A DNA stretch of 6,457 bases, taken from assembly GCA_027297005.1 (NCBI GenBank), contig JAPUIN010000409.1:1-6457 (forward strand). Reading direction: 5' to 3'. Below, piece by piece: positions 1 through 6,454 of the stretch (position 1 is the first letter of the stretch; every line of letters begins with the position of its first letter). The notes below the pieces were generated by a model that saw only the letters and a program-made list of their open reading frames with translations, had not been told where the DNA came from and did not search any database. The translations under genes and the position numbers were made by a program. The stretch is from Acidobacteriota bacterium (lineage in GTDB: Bacteria; Acidobacteriota; Polarisedimenticolia; Gp22-AA2).

Positions 1-2
1 TG

Positions 3-248
3 AGCCGCCATCCGAACGCCGCCTTCCGGGTCTATGACGGACAGGCGACGATCGTGATGTCGAATCCGGGTGAGACGAAGGTGCTGAACGAGGTAGGGAG
101 CGTCATCTGGAGCCAGTTCGACGGTACGAAGACCCTCGGGCAGATTCTCGAGGCGGTCATGCAGCAGTTCGACATCAGCCGGGAGCAGGCGGAATCAGAC
201 CTGCTCGAGTTCGCCACATCATTGCACGAACATCACATGGTGACCTGA
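3..248 (+). CDS. PqqD-like peptide-binding protein (RiPP recognition element), 5'-partial
   Basis: Small protein of the PqqD family, whose members bind the leader of a ribosomally synthesised peptide and present it to a partner radical SAM enzyme. The reading frame is open from the left edge; 81 residues are visible, against about 90 for a typical PqqD, so only the extreme N-terminus is missing. A GTG at 54 could serve as a start, but the residues before it (AAFRVYDGQATIVM) fit the first beta strands of the fold, so the true start is further left; bases 1-2 (TG) could even be the end of an ATG. The family core is clear: KVLNEVGSVIW, then the FDGTKTLGQI turn and helix, and a final helix ending in LHEHHMVT. 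The stop codon is one base before the radical SAM start, implying one operon and translational coupling. Family assignment is from motif pattern; the bound peptide is unknown. Confidence 0.88.
   Translation, partial: SRHPNAAFRVYDGQATIVMSNPGETKVLNEVGSVIWSQFDGTKTLGQILEAVMQQFDISREQAESDLLEFATSLHEHHMVT
76..94 (+). repeat. 19-base direct repeat, copy 1 (in PqqD-like gene)
   Basis: CGAAGGTGCTGAACGAGGT occurs here and again at 1097-1115 in the radical SAM gene, identical in all 19 bases. Both copies are read in the same codon phase and encode KVLNEV. Here the peptide is the conserved LN-x-x-G core of the PqqD fold. Confidence 0.9.
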
Positions 249-249
249 G

Positions 250-1347
250 ATGGCCAGCGCACTGGATCACTTGAAGAGCAGGAATTTCGAGAACGCCGTG
301 CCGATGACGGCGCTCATGGAACTGACTTTCGTCTGCAACCACGCCTGTTCATTCTGTTACAACTGCCCCACGGGGCAGAAGGAGATGAACACGGCCGAGG
401 TGATGGACGCGATGCGCAAGCTCGCCGACTACAACATCCTCTACCTGACCTTCACGGGTGGCGAGCCGCTTGTCCGGCGTGATTTCTTCGAGATCGCCGC
501 AGCGGCCAGGGAGATGGGCTTCGCCATCAGGATCTACACGAACGCCTACCTGATCGACGAGGCGAAGGCGGCGCGCATCAAGCAGGTCGCCAATCCGGTC
601 GAGGTCGAGATCAGCATCCACGGCGCGACGGCCGAGACGCACGAGCGGCTCACCTGTGTGCCGGGTTCGCTGCAGCGCGTGCTGAACGCCGTCCGCTTTC
701 TCCGCGCCCAGGGGATTCGAGTGAATCTGAAGTGCCCGATCACTCAGGCCAATCAGGAGGAGGTCCTCGGAATGCAGGCGTTGGCGGACGAGCTCGGCGC
801 CTACATGATCTTCGATCCGGTCATTACCCCACGTGACGATGGCGACAAGGATCCGGTGAACTTGATGGCGACGGACGAGTTCCTGGCGCGGTACTGGCTC
901 GATCCCGCCTACGCACACGCGCGCAACGAGGACGTCCCCAAGCCGCGCTGTGATGCTCCGGGCGGGGCCGTCTGCGGAACGGGCCGGTCATCGCTCGCGA
1001 TCGATCCGTATGGAAACATTTATCCCTGCGTCCAGTGGCGCCGCAAGGTGGCGAACATCAAGGAGATAGCCTCCCTGGGTGAGATCTGGAGAACCTCGAA
1101 GGTGCTGAACGAGGTGCGCCAGACCGCAATCGAAATCGCGCAGGTGACCCTCAAAGAGACGAAGGACGGACAGTTCACCCACTTCTGCGCCGGCGTCGCA
1201 GACGTCCAGACCGGCGATCCTAAGGCGATCTATCCACAGATCGCGAAGAACGCCGAGTTCCGCAGAAAGGCATACGAAGCCTGGAAAGAGAAATCCGGGG
1301 AGTCGGCGGGAGAGACCGGGGGAGTCTCCACGCCATGCGGGCTCTGA
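250..1347 (+). CDS. Radical SAM protein with reduced SPASM/Twitch-like C-terminal domain
   Basis: A 365-residue radical SAM enzyme, probably a peptide-modifying maturase. The 4Fe-4S/SAM motif is C29-x3-C33-x2-C36 (CNHACSFC) and the SAM-binding GGEP motif is at 70-73, followed by a normal partial TIM barrel (EISIHG at 120-125; KCPIT at 161-165). The C-terminal part looks like a SPASM domain: C234, then C242 with the DPYGNIYPC segment ending at C260, then FCAGVADVQTGDP with C313. The usual later Cx2Cx5Cx3C set is absent, so there are ligands for at most one complete auxiliary cluster, unless C363 near the C-terminus helps. The tail (about 348-365) is rich in Gly, Ser, Thr and Glu and ends in TPCGL. 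The ATG lies one base after the PqqD-like stop (TGAGATG) with no good Shine-Dalgarno, which suggests translational coupling. Peptide modification is inferred from the PqqD partner; the exact reaction (thioether, C-C bond, epimerisation or other) cannot be read from the sequence. Confidence 0.95.
   Translation: MASALDHLKSRNFENAVPMTALMELTFVCNHACSFCYNCPTGQKEMNTAEVMDAMRKLADYNILYLTFTGGEPLVRRDFFEIAAAAREMGFAIRIYTNAYLIDEAKAARIKQVANPVEVEISIHGATAETHERLTCVPGSLQRVLNAVRFLRAQGIRVNLKCPITQANQEEVLGMQALADELGAYMIFDPVITPRDDGDKDPVNLMATDEFLARYWLDPAYAHARNEDVPKPRCDAPGGAVCGTGRSSLAIDPYGNIYPCVQWRRKVANIKEIASLGEIWRTSKVLNEVRQTAIEIAQVTLKETKDGQFTHFCAGVADVQTGDPKAIYPQIAKNAEFRRKAYEAWKEKSGESAGETGGVSTPCGL
1097..1115 (+). repeat. 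19-base direct repeat, copy 2 (in radical SAM gene)
   Basis: Second exact copy of the 19-base sequence at 76-94, encoding KVLNEV at residues 284-289 of the radical SAM protein, in the helix after the LGEIW segment of the SPASM-type region. The bases on either side differ between the two copies. Confidence 0.9.
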
Positions 1348-1377
1348 CGCCGCCCTGAGCAGCGTCGCCGCCCGCAC

Positions 1378-1390
1378 CCTCCCGTGGAGG
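1378..1390 (+). promoter_or_regulatory. Small GC hairpin holding a strong SD-like GGAGG upstream of the protease
   Basis: CCTCC (1378-1382) and GGAGG (1386-1390) are perfectly complementary around a CGT loop, in the 71-base gap between the radical SAM and protease genes. GGAGGT is a near-ideal Shine-Dalgarno core, but it lies 28 bases before the protease ATG and no in-frame start codon occurs at normal spacing. It may be chance, a translation-control element, or the ribosome site of an unrecognised start. No convincing sigma-70 promoter or T-tailed terminator is visible in this gap, so the protease may be co-transcribed with the genes before it. Confidence 0.3.
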
Positions 1391-1418
1391 TAATCCCTGG
1401 CGATCGGCCGGGACGAAC

Positions 1419-1493
1419 ATGCACCAATTTGTCCTCCGGATCCTGCCCGTCATTCTTATCCTGACGCTCTTGAGCGCCCCCGGATCGAGTGCG
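1419..1493 (+). other. Sec signal peptide of the C25 protease
   Basis: Residues 1-25 have a short N-region with one Arg (MHQFVLR), a hydrophobic core (ILPVILILTLL), and a small-residue C-region (SAPGSSA) followed by Arg26. Cleavage after SSA is the likely site. There is no lipobox cysteine, so this looks like a type I signal rather than a lipoprotein signal. Confidence 0.8.
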
Positions 1494-4400
1494 CGCCTCG
1501 ACGCGCTCGACCGTGTGCCGCTTCACCTGGTGGCGGCGGTCCCTTCCCTCCACCCGGCCGGCGAAGGGGGCGCCGTGGTCCCCCGAATCCCGGGTTTTGG
1601 CTTCAATCGGCGCCCCGGCGAGCCGATGCTCCCCCTCAAGATCCATCTGGTGGCGATCCCCGAAGGGGCCGAGCCGACGCTCCGGATTCTCTCGGCTGCA
1701 GCGGAGCAGTTTATGGGGATCGAAGTCGCGCCGGTCCCGCATCTCCGCGTGAAGGACCGGGGGGCCGAGGTCGGTGTGGCGCCACGCCGGTCCGTCACCG
1801 CAGCGTCGTTTGACGAAGCGACGCGGGCCGAATACCGCGACGACTTCGAGCCGGACACCGTGATCTACGGCCGCGCCGTGCCGTTCCCCGATGCCCCGGT
1901 CAGGCTCGGCGCGATCGGCTATCTGCGCGAGCAACGATACGTCGAGGTGATTCATACGCCTGTCCTCTACGATCCCGTCGCCCGGCGTGCGATCCACCAC
2001 CCGGTCATCGACGTCGAGATCGTATTTCACGCCCCTGAGAGGGGCCCTGCGGGGGGATCGTTCCGGCCCGATCGCCACTTCGAGCCCCTGTACGCATCGG
2101 CCTTCGTCAATTATGAGCAGGGGAAGGGCTATAGAACGGCGGGAGGGACCGACCCGCAAAGCGATCCCTCCGCGACGTCTGCCTCCGCCTTCTCGATCGC
2201 GGCGATGAACGGGGCGCCCCGTTACAAGATCCGGGTGTCGACCTCCGGGATCTACCGGCTCGATCATGCGTACCTCAACATGCACGCCCCCGATCTCCTC
2301 CCCTTCGATCCGCGCACCTGGGTTCTGTCGGCGGAAGGGGTGGATGTTCCGATCGCCGTGCGCTCCATGACGGGTGGAGCCGGGGAAGGGGATGGTCTCT
2401 TCGGCACGGATGACGTCCTCGAGTTCTACGGCCGGGCCAAGATCGATCCGCCCATGATCCTCAATTACGACTTTCCCGGGACGTTCCCCGACGTCTATCA
2501 GGCCAGCGACTTCACCGACACTCAGATTTACTGGCTCACCTCGATCGAGCCGGCCGGATCCCACCCCCGTATCGCGGAGGTGAGCGGGGCACCCGTCAAC
2601 GGCTGGCTCCAGCCTGTCGATTTCGAGGAGACGGCCGTCTGGGAGGAGAACGACGTTTTCTTCCCGCTGGGGAACTCGGACCCCTTCTTCGCGCTGCCGG
2701 ATCTCCTGGCCGGAGGTGTGAACAACCAGCGGGATCTCGATCTGTCGCTTCCCGGATTGGCATCGGCAGGGGGGGATGCCGCCCTGATGATCCGGCTGCG
2801 GGGAGGCTCGAGCCTGGGGGTCTCTCCTGACCATCGGACCTTCGTGGAGGTGAACGGTGACTCGGGGTCGGCGGTTGATTTCACCTGGGACGGCGAAGTG
2901 ATGCACGATGAGACGTTCAGCCTCCCGCATGACTCCCTCGCCGATCCCTCGACGATCCACGTCGAGCTACCGGGGCAGACGGACGTGAATGTCGACAGGC
3001 AGTACCTGGATATCCTCTCGATTCGATACCGGCGCACCTTCGACGCCGCGGGGGATCGGCTCGAGTTCGGTCATGCCAACGAGGACAGCCGTTTCGCCGT
3101 GGCGGGCTTCAGCGGCCCCCCGGGCGCGATCTACGACATCAGTCGATTCATTGCGGGAAGCGACGAGCCGGATCCGGTGCGGATCACCGGCGCGTCGTTG
3201 AGCGGCGCGCCGACCACGACCTATACGTTCGAGGTTCCGGTCGATCCGGACGGATCGGCGCCCGCCAACCGGAGGTTTTCCGTGGCCGGCCCGTCCGGCC
3301 TTCTCCTCCCCGACGGGATGGAGCCGGCTCCGGACCCCGTCCTGATCGATCCGATCCACGAGGCGGATTTCATCGTCATCGCTTCACGGGACTCGATCGA
3401 TCCAGCCCCCGGCGGGGCGCTCGACGATCTCCTGCAGCATCGACTCTCGACCCAGGGCCTCTCCTCGATGATCGTATTCATGGATCAGATCAGCGACGAG
3501 TTCGGTTTCGGCCTCCCCGGGCCGGAACCGATCCGTGCCTTCCTGGCCTACGCCTACGACAACTGGCGCGGAATGAGCGGGGAGGCGGCCCCTCCCTCCT
3601 TCGTGCTCATAATCGGGGACGCGACGGCCGACCCGAAGAACGCGCTCGAGCGCGGCGACTGGATTTACCAGGTGCCGACGCCGATGATGATCCGCGAGAA
3701 CACGATTCTGGGGTACTACAGCAGCGACAACTTCACAGCGTCGTTCCGCGGGGATGATCAGCTGGCGGATATCTATCTGGGGCGGATCACCACCCGCACG
3801 CCGTCCGAGTCGGACGCCGTCTTCCGGAAGATCCTGGATTACGAGCAATCCCCCCCGGCGGGCCCCTGGAAGGGGCGCATCGTCCTTACGGCCGGGGAGG
3901 GGAAGGTGGCGGGGGAGTCCGACCGTTACGAGGCAATCCAGAATGAGCGGATCGCGACTTATTTCTCCGGGCCGCCGTTCACGACACCCGACCCGCCGCT
4001 CTACTTCGCGCAGCCCCCGTGGGATGGGACCGATGCCGCCGGCTTCAAGGCCGCGCTGATCAACGAGCTGGAGGGGAACGGCACCTCGTTCCTCTCCTAC
4101 ATCGGCCACGGGGCGTTCGACGTCTGGGGGTTGAAGACCTTCTTCAGGAACAACGATGCCGACGCGCTGCAGAACGGCGACATGTTGCCGTTCATGGTGA
4201 ACGTCAACTGCCTCACCGGCGGCTTTCACTTCATCCCGCAGCCCCGGGCGCTGGCCGAGGCGATGACGAACAATCCATCCGGCGGCGCAATCGCCACTCT
4301 CGCCCCCGCCGGACTCTCCAATCTGTTCATCGGGGAATTCCTCACCGATGGGTTCTATGAGCCGATCTTCGGCGTACAGAAAGAACGGGTGCTCGGGGTC

Positions 4401-5696
4401 GCCGCACAGATCCTGCGGACGAACCTCTGGAGCATCGGCTCGGTCGTCGATATGCAGAGCTTCACCTTCCTGGGGGATCCGGCCACCGTCCTTGCAATCC
4501 CGGCCCCTCCGCCGCCCGAATCGCTCTCGGCGACGGCGGGGAACGGCGAGGTCGAGCTGTCCTGGAACCCGCCTGTCGCACCGGCCGACGAAACCCGGAT
4601 TTACCGCTCGGCGCGACAGCCCACCGGAGCCTACGTGCCGATCCCCTGCGACGCCACGGGCGCAACCTCCTGCATCGATCGGGAAGCGAAAAATGCCACG
4701 ACTTATTACTACTACGCCGTCTCGCTTGACGCCGATCGGTTCGAGGGGCGGGCCTCGAATTTCAACAGCGACTGCGACGTCGGCCCCGACTGCGTCCTGG
4801 CCACACCGATCAACACGGGACCACCATCGATTCCGGTCGGGCTGCTCGTCAGCGACGCGGGGACGGGGGGGAGGCTGGACGTCACCTGGCAAGCGAACCC
4901 CGAGGAGGACATCGAGTCGTACACCCTCTACTATGGAACCGCCTCACAAACGTACGACTCGAGCGAGTCAGTCAACGCCAACACCCTCACGATCGTCTTG
5001 ACCGGGCTGGCTGACGGCTTGGTCCGCTACTTCGCCCTGTCGGCCACGAACACCTCCGGCTACGAGAGCGCGCTTGGCGGGGAGGTGACGGGCACCCCCC
5101 ACCTCTTCCTGGGGATCGCCCCGCCCCGGGCGATCTCCGACCTCTCCGTCTCGGAGGCGGCTGGTGACCTCCTCCTGAGCTGGAGCCGCCCGACGGAGAA
5201 TATCTTCGGTGAGGGGACGACGGTGGTCCGGTACCAGATCTACCGCAGTCCCGTGCCGGCGTTCGTGCCGTCGACCTCGACGCTGATCGCGGAGATTCAG
5301 GATGGAGCCCTCACCTCGTTCCTCGATCCTGGTGCCGCGAGTATGGCCGGGGCACTGCACTATCTGGTTCGCTCGATTGACGATGCCGGGCTCGCCTCGG
5401 GAGTCGGCCGGGAGCTTCCGAACGGGGTGAGCGACCTGAGGATCTCGGACCTTGGCGGGGGGATGCTCCATCTCTCCTGGTCTCCGATCATGACCGATAT
5501 CCTGGGGCGTCCCACCCTGATCGATCATTACGAAGTCCACGCGGGGGGATCCCCCATCCCCCGGATCAGCCTCGGGCCCGGAACGTTGCTGGTGGACAAT
5601 GTGGGGTCGCTTTCGGTAGATTTGTCGGTGCCGAACAATCTTATTTTTTTCAGTGTCATTGCCGTGGACAACCGGGGGAATCCCAGCCCCTTCTGA
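1419..5696 (+). CDS. Secreted gingipain-like C25 family cysteine protease with four FN3 modules
   Basis: A 1425-residue exported protease. Visible layout: signal peptide (1-25); C25 propeptide-like region (about 35-250) with the family's G-x-P-x-LP pattern as GEPMLP at 67-72 and then VAIPEGAEP; a beta-rich PorU-like region from about 269 (YKIRVSTSGIYRL; GEGDGLFGTDDVLEFYG at 322-338); the C25 catalytic domain (about 650-1028); and four fibronectin type III modules to the C-terminus. In the catalytic domain I see FVLIIGD at 728-734, YLGR ending at 789, the catalytic His in YIGHG (H897) and the nucleophile in NVNCLTGGF (C931), 34 residues apart, close to the 33 known for gingipains. A GDP motif closes the domain. 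C931 is the only cysteine before C1077. No type IX sorting domain, LPXTG or C-terminal membrane anchor is visible, so the protein is probably released or held by other means. The ATG at 1419 is preferred because it gives a clean signal peptide, although its ribosome site (GGGA at 1410-1413) is weak. Substrate specificity is unknown. Confidence 0.92.
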   Translation: MHQFVLRILPVILILTLLSAPGSSARLDALDRVPLHLVAAVPSLHPAGEGGAVVPRIPGFGFNRRPGEPMLPLKIHLVAIPEGAEPTLRILSAAAEQFMGIEVAPVPHLRVKDRGAEVGVAPRRSVTAASFDEATRAEYRDDFEPDTVIYGRAVPFPDAPVRLGAIGYLREQRYVEVIHTPVLYDPVARRAIHHPVIDVEIVFHAPERGPAGGSFRPDRHFEPLYASAFVNYEQGKGYRTAGGTDPQSDPSATSASAFSIAAMNGAPRYKIRVSTSGIYRLDHAYLNMHAPDLLPFDPRTWVLSAEGVDVPIAVRSMTGGAGEGDGLFGTDDVLEFYGRAKIDPPMILNYDFPGTFPDVYQASDFTDTQIYWLTSIEPAGSHPRIAEVSGAPVNGWLQPVDFEETAVWEENDVFFPLGNSDPFFALPDLLAGGVNNQRDLDLSLPGLASAGGDAALMIRLRGGSSLGVSPDHRTFVEVNGDSGSAVDFTWDGEVMHDETFSLPHDSLADPSTIHVELPGQTDVNVDRQYLDILSIRYRRTFDAAGDRLEFGHANEDSRFAVAGFSGPPGAIYDISRFIAGSDEPDPVRITGASLSGAPTTTYTFEVPVDPDGSAPANRRFSVAGPSGLLLPDGMEPAPDPVLIDPIHEADFIVIASRDSIDPAPGGALDDLLQHRLSTQGLSSMIVFMDQISDEFGFGLPGPEPIRAFLAYAYDNWRGMSGEAAPPSFVLIIGDATADPKNALERGDWIYQVPTPMMIRENTILGYYSSDNFTASFRGDDQLADIYLGRITTRTPSESDAVFRKILDYEQSPPAGPWKGRIVLTAGEGKVAGESDRYEAIQNERIATYFSGPPFTTPDPPLYFAQPPWDGTDAAGFKAALINELEGNGTSFLSYIGHGAFDVWGLKTFFRNNDADALQNGDMLPFMVNVNCLTGGFHFIPQPRALAEAMTNNPSGGAIATLAPAGLSNLFIGEFLTDGFYEPIFGVQKERVLGVAAQILRTNLWSIGSVVDMQSFTFLGDPATVLAIPAPPPPESLSATAGNGEVELSWNPPVAPADETRIYRSARQPTGAYVPIPCDATGATSCIDREAKNATTYYYYAVSLDADRFEGRASNFNSDCDVGPDCVLATPINTGPPSIPVGLLVSDAGTGGRLDVTWQANPEEDIESYTLYYGTASQTYDSSESVNANTLTIVLTGLADGLVRYFALSATNTSGYESALGGEVTGTPHLFLGIAPPRAISDLSVSEAAGDLLLSWSRPTENIFGEGTTVVRYQIYRSPVPAFVPSTSTLIAEIQDGALTSFLDPGAASMAGALHYLVRSIDDAGLASGVGRELPNGVSDLRISDLGGGMLHLSWSPIMTDILGRPTLIDHYEVHAGGSPIPRISLGPGTLLVDNVGSLSVDLSVPNNLIFFSVIAVDNRGNPSPF
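4503..5693 (+). repeat. Four tandem fibronectin type III modules in the protease C-terminus
   Basis: The modules start near residues 1029, 1131, 1232 and 1337, each about 90-100 residues long. Each shows the early LSW/VTW strand (VELSWNPP, LDVTWQAN, LLLSWSRP, LHLSWSPI), a central Y-x-IYR or Y-x-LYY type strand, and a closing Y/F-x-AL/AV strand. They are diverged at DNA level, so this is not a recent duplication. The first module holds four cysteines (C1077, C1085, C1119, C1125) that could form two disulfides, which fits an extracytoplasmic location. Such modules commonly act as spacers or in polymer and surface attachment; which applies here is unknown. Confidence 0.8.
5631..5657 (+). promoter_or_regulatory. 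Candidate ECF-type promoter for the sigma factor gene
   Basis: CCGAAC at 5631-5636 resembles the GGAAC -35 element of ECF promoters. It is followed by an AT-rich spacer with seven consecutive T (5644-5650) and GTC at 5655-5657, giving AAC-N18-GTC, near the spacing of RpoE-like promoters. It lies 63 bases before the sigma factor ATG and inside the last codons of the protease gene. ECF factors often control their own promoter, so autoregulation is plausible. Evidence is pattern only, and one base of the usual GGAAC is not matched. Confidence 0.3.
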
Positions 5697-5719
5697 TTAG
5701 GGAGTGGGCCTGACCGCTT

Positions 5720-6340
5720 ATGGAAGCAACCAAGTCTGAGAGCCTGGGTGAAGCGGTGACCACCGGGTCGGGTGAGGTCGAATCGCCGGAAGTTACGGCG
5801 CTGGTCGAGCGGGCCAAGGCGGGGGAGGCCGATGCCTTCGCCGATCTGATGAGGCTCTACGAGCATCGGATCATTGCGCTCGGCATCCAGATGGGGCTGA
5901 CCAGAGAGGATGCCCAGGACACCTGCCAGGACGCGTTCACCAAGGTCTTTCGATACATCGGTCGCTTCCGGTCGGGTCAGTCCTTTTTCCGATGGCTCTA
6001 CCGTATTGCCGTCCATGCCGTCTACGACCACCTCCGGAAGAACCGCCGGTTGATGACTATCTCGATCGACGATCTGTCGGAGACCGGCTCCTCCAGCCTC
6101 GAGGATGCCGGGGTGTCGGTGCATCGGCAGATCGAGTCGGAGGATATGGTCAGAAAAATTCTTGCCGGTATCGACACGCTCACGCGGCGTGAGAGAATCG
6201 TCTTTGTTCTCAGAGATTTACAGCAATTGCCGAGCCTGGAAATCGGAAAGATCCTGCGTCTCTCCCAGATCACCGTGCGGCGTCATTGCATGACGGCCAG
6301 AAAGAAGCTCCGGGAGCGCATTTTTCCGACTGAGCATTGA
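5720..6340 (+). CDS. ECF-type (sigma-70 family) RNA polymerase sigma factor
   Basis: A 206-residue ECF-like sigma factor that would direct RNA polymerase to a specific promoter set. Region 2 spans about 28-108: LVERAKAGEADAFADLMRLY, the DAQDTCQDAFTKVFRYIGRF core (64-83) and FFRWLYRIAVHAVYDHLRK (89-107). A 35-residue acidic and Ser-rich linker follows, then region 4 (about 141-200) with LTRRERIVFVLRDL and a helix-turn-helix in LPSLEIGKILRLSQITVRRH, then RKKLRERI. Region 3 is absent, as expected for the ECF group. The first 25 or so residues are a low-complexity extension not typical of the shortest family members. ATG 5720 is the first start after an in-frame TGA at 5711; an AGGGAG at 5699-5704 is rather far upstream (15 bases) to be an ideal ribosome site. 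The gene starts 23 bases after the protease stop. No anti-sigma factor is visible before the right edge, where one could follow. Confidence 0.93.
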   Translation: MEATKSESLGEAVTTGSGEVESPEVTALVERAKAGEADAFADLMRLYEHRIIALGIQMGLTREDAQDTCQDAFTKVFRYIGRFRSGQSFFRWLYRIAVHAVYDHLRKNRRLMTISIDDLSETGSSSLEDAGVSVHRQIESEDMVRKILAGIDTLTRRERIVFVLRDLQQLPSLEIGKILRLSQITVRRHCMTARKKLRERIFPTEH

Positions 6341-6344
6341 ACGG

Positions 6345-6377
6345 CGTCAGCCGAATGGCGGTAGATCAATACTGACG
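6345..6377 (+). other. Inverted repeat / hairpin just after the sigma factor gene
   Basis: CGTCAG (6345-6350) and CTGACG (6372-6377) are perfect reverse complements with a 21-base loop that itself contains a small CCG/CGG stem. It begins four bases after the sigma factor stop. There is no T-run directly after it, so it may be an RNA 3'-end structure or an operator rather than a classical terminator. Confidence 0.35.
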
Positions 6378-6384
6378 GGGCTAT

Positions 6385-6425
6385 ACAAGCTGCCCGTTCC
6401 GGCAAAGATGGAGTAGCTGTTTTTT
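6385..6425 (+). terminator. Weak candidate terminator ending in six T
   Basis: A short TGCC/GGCA stem (6391-6394 with 6401-6404) lies inside an imperfect outer pairing of ACA(A)GC with GCTGT near 6416-6420, followed by T6 at 6420-6425. The outer stem is short and bulged and the inner loop is asymmetric, so intrinsic termination is only possible, not demonstrated. Confidence 0.25.
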
Positions 6426-6426
6426 C

Positions 6427-6454
6427 TTGACAGGGCAGCATTTCGCGGTATCTA
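6427..6454 (+). promoter_or_regulatory. Candidate sigma-70 promoter reading off the right edge
   Basis: A perfect TTGACA at 6427-6432 is followed after 16 bases by TATCTA at 6449-6454, a poor -10 match (TAT only). The preceding T-rich bases could act as an UP-like element. It would start a transcript for a gene beyond the window. The rest of 6341-6457 contains no reading frame longer than a few codons. Confidence 0.35.

Noticed and set aside
54..56. GTG start for the PqqD-like protein
   Set aside because: The frame is open upstream and the upstream residues fit the family's first strands, so the gene most likely starts earlier.
349..918. Minus-strand frame of 189 codons inside the radical SAM gene
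   Set aside because: It opposes the conserved radical SAM core and has no recognisable features.
1312..1328. GAGAC/GTCTC inverted repeat as a terminator for the radical SAM gene
   Set aside because: It is a five-base-pair stem inside the coding sequence with no T-run after it.
1230..2960. Open frame of 576 codons on the minus strand
   Set aside because: It lies antisense to the radical SAM end and the protease, which have clear domains. Its translation is Arg/Gly/Asp-rich with no recognisable motif, typical of the shadow of a GC-rich gene.
3384..4892. Open frame of 502 codons on the minus strand
   Set aside because: It is antisense to the catalytic domain and first FN3 modules of the protease, compositionally biased, and shows no domain or good ribosome site.
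5593..5622. TGGACA-N18-TAGATT as a sigma-70 promoter for the sigma factor
   Set aside because: The matches are 5/6 and 4/6 with a long spacer inside a coding region; the ECF-style pattern just downstream is a better explanation, and neither is proven.
5644..5650. T7 run as a programmed frameshift or transcription-slippage site
   Set aside because: A shift to the -1 frame would only extend the protein by a few codons into the gap before the sigma factor and adds no domain.
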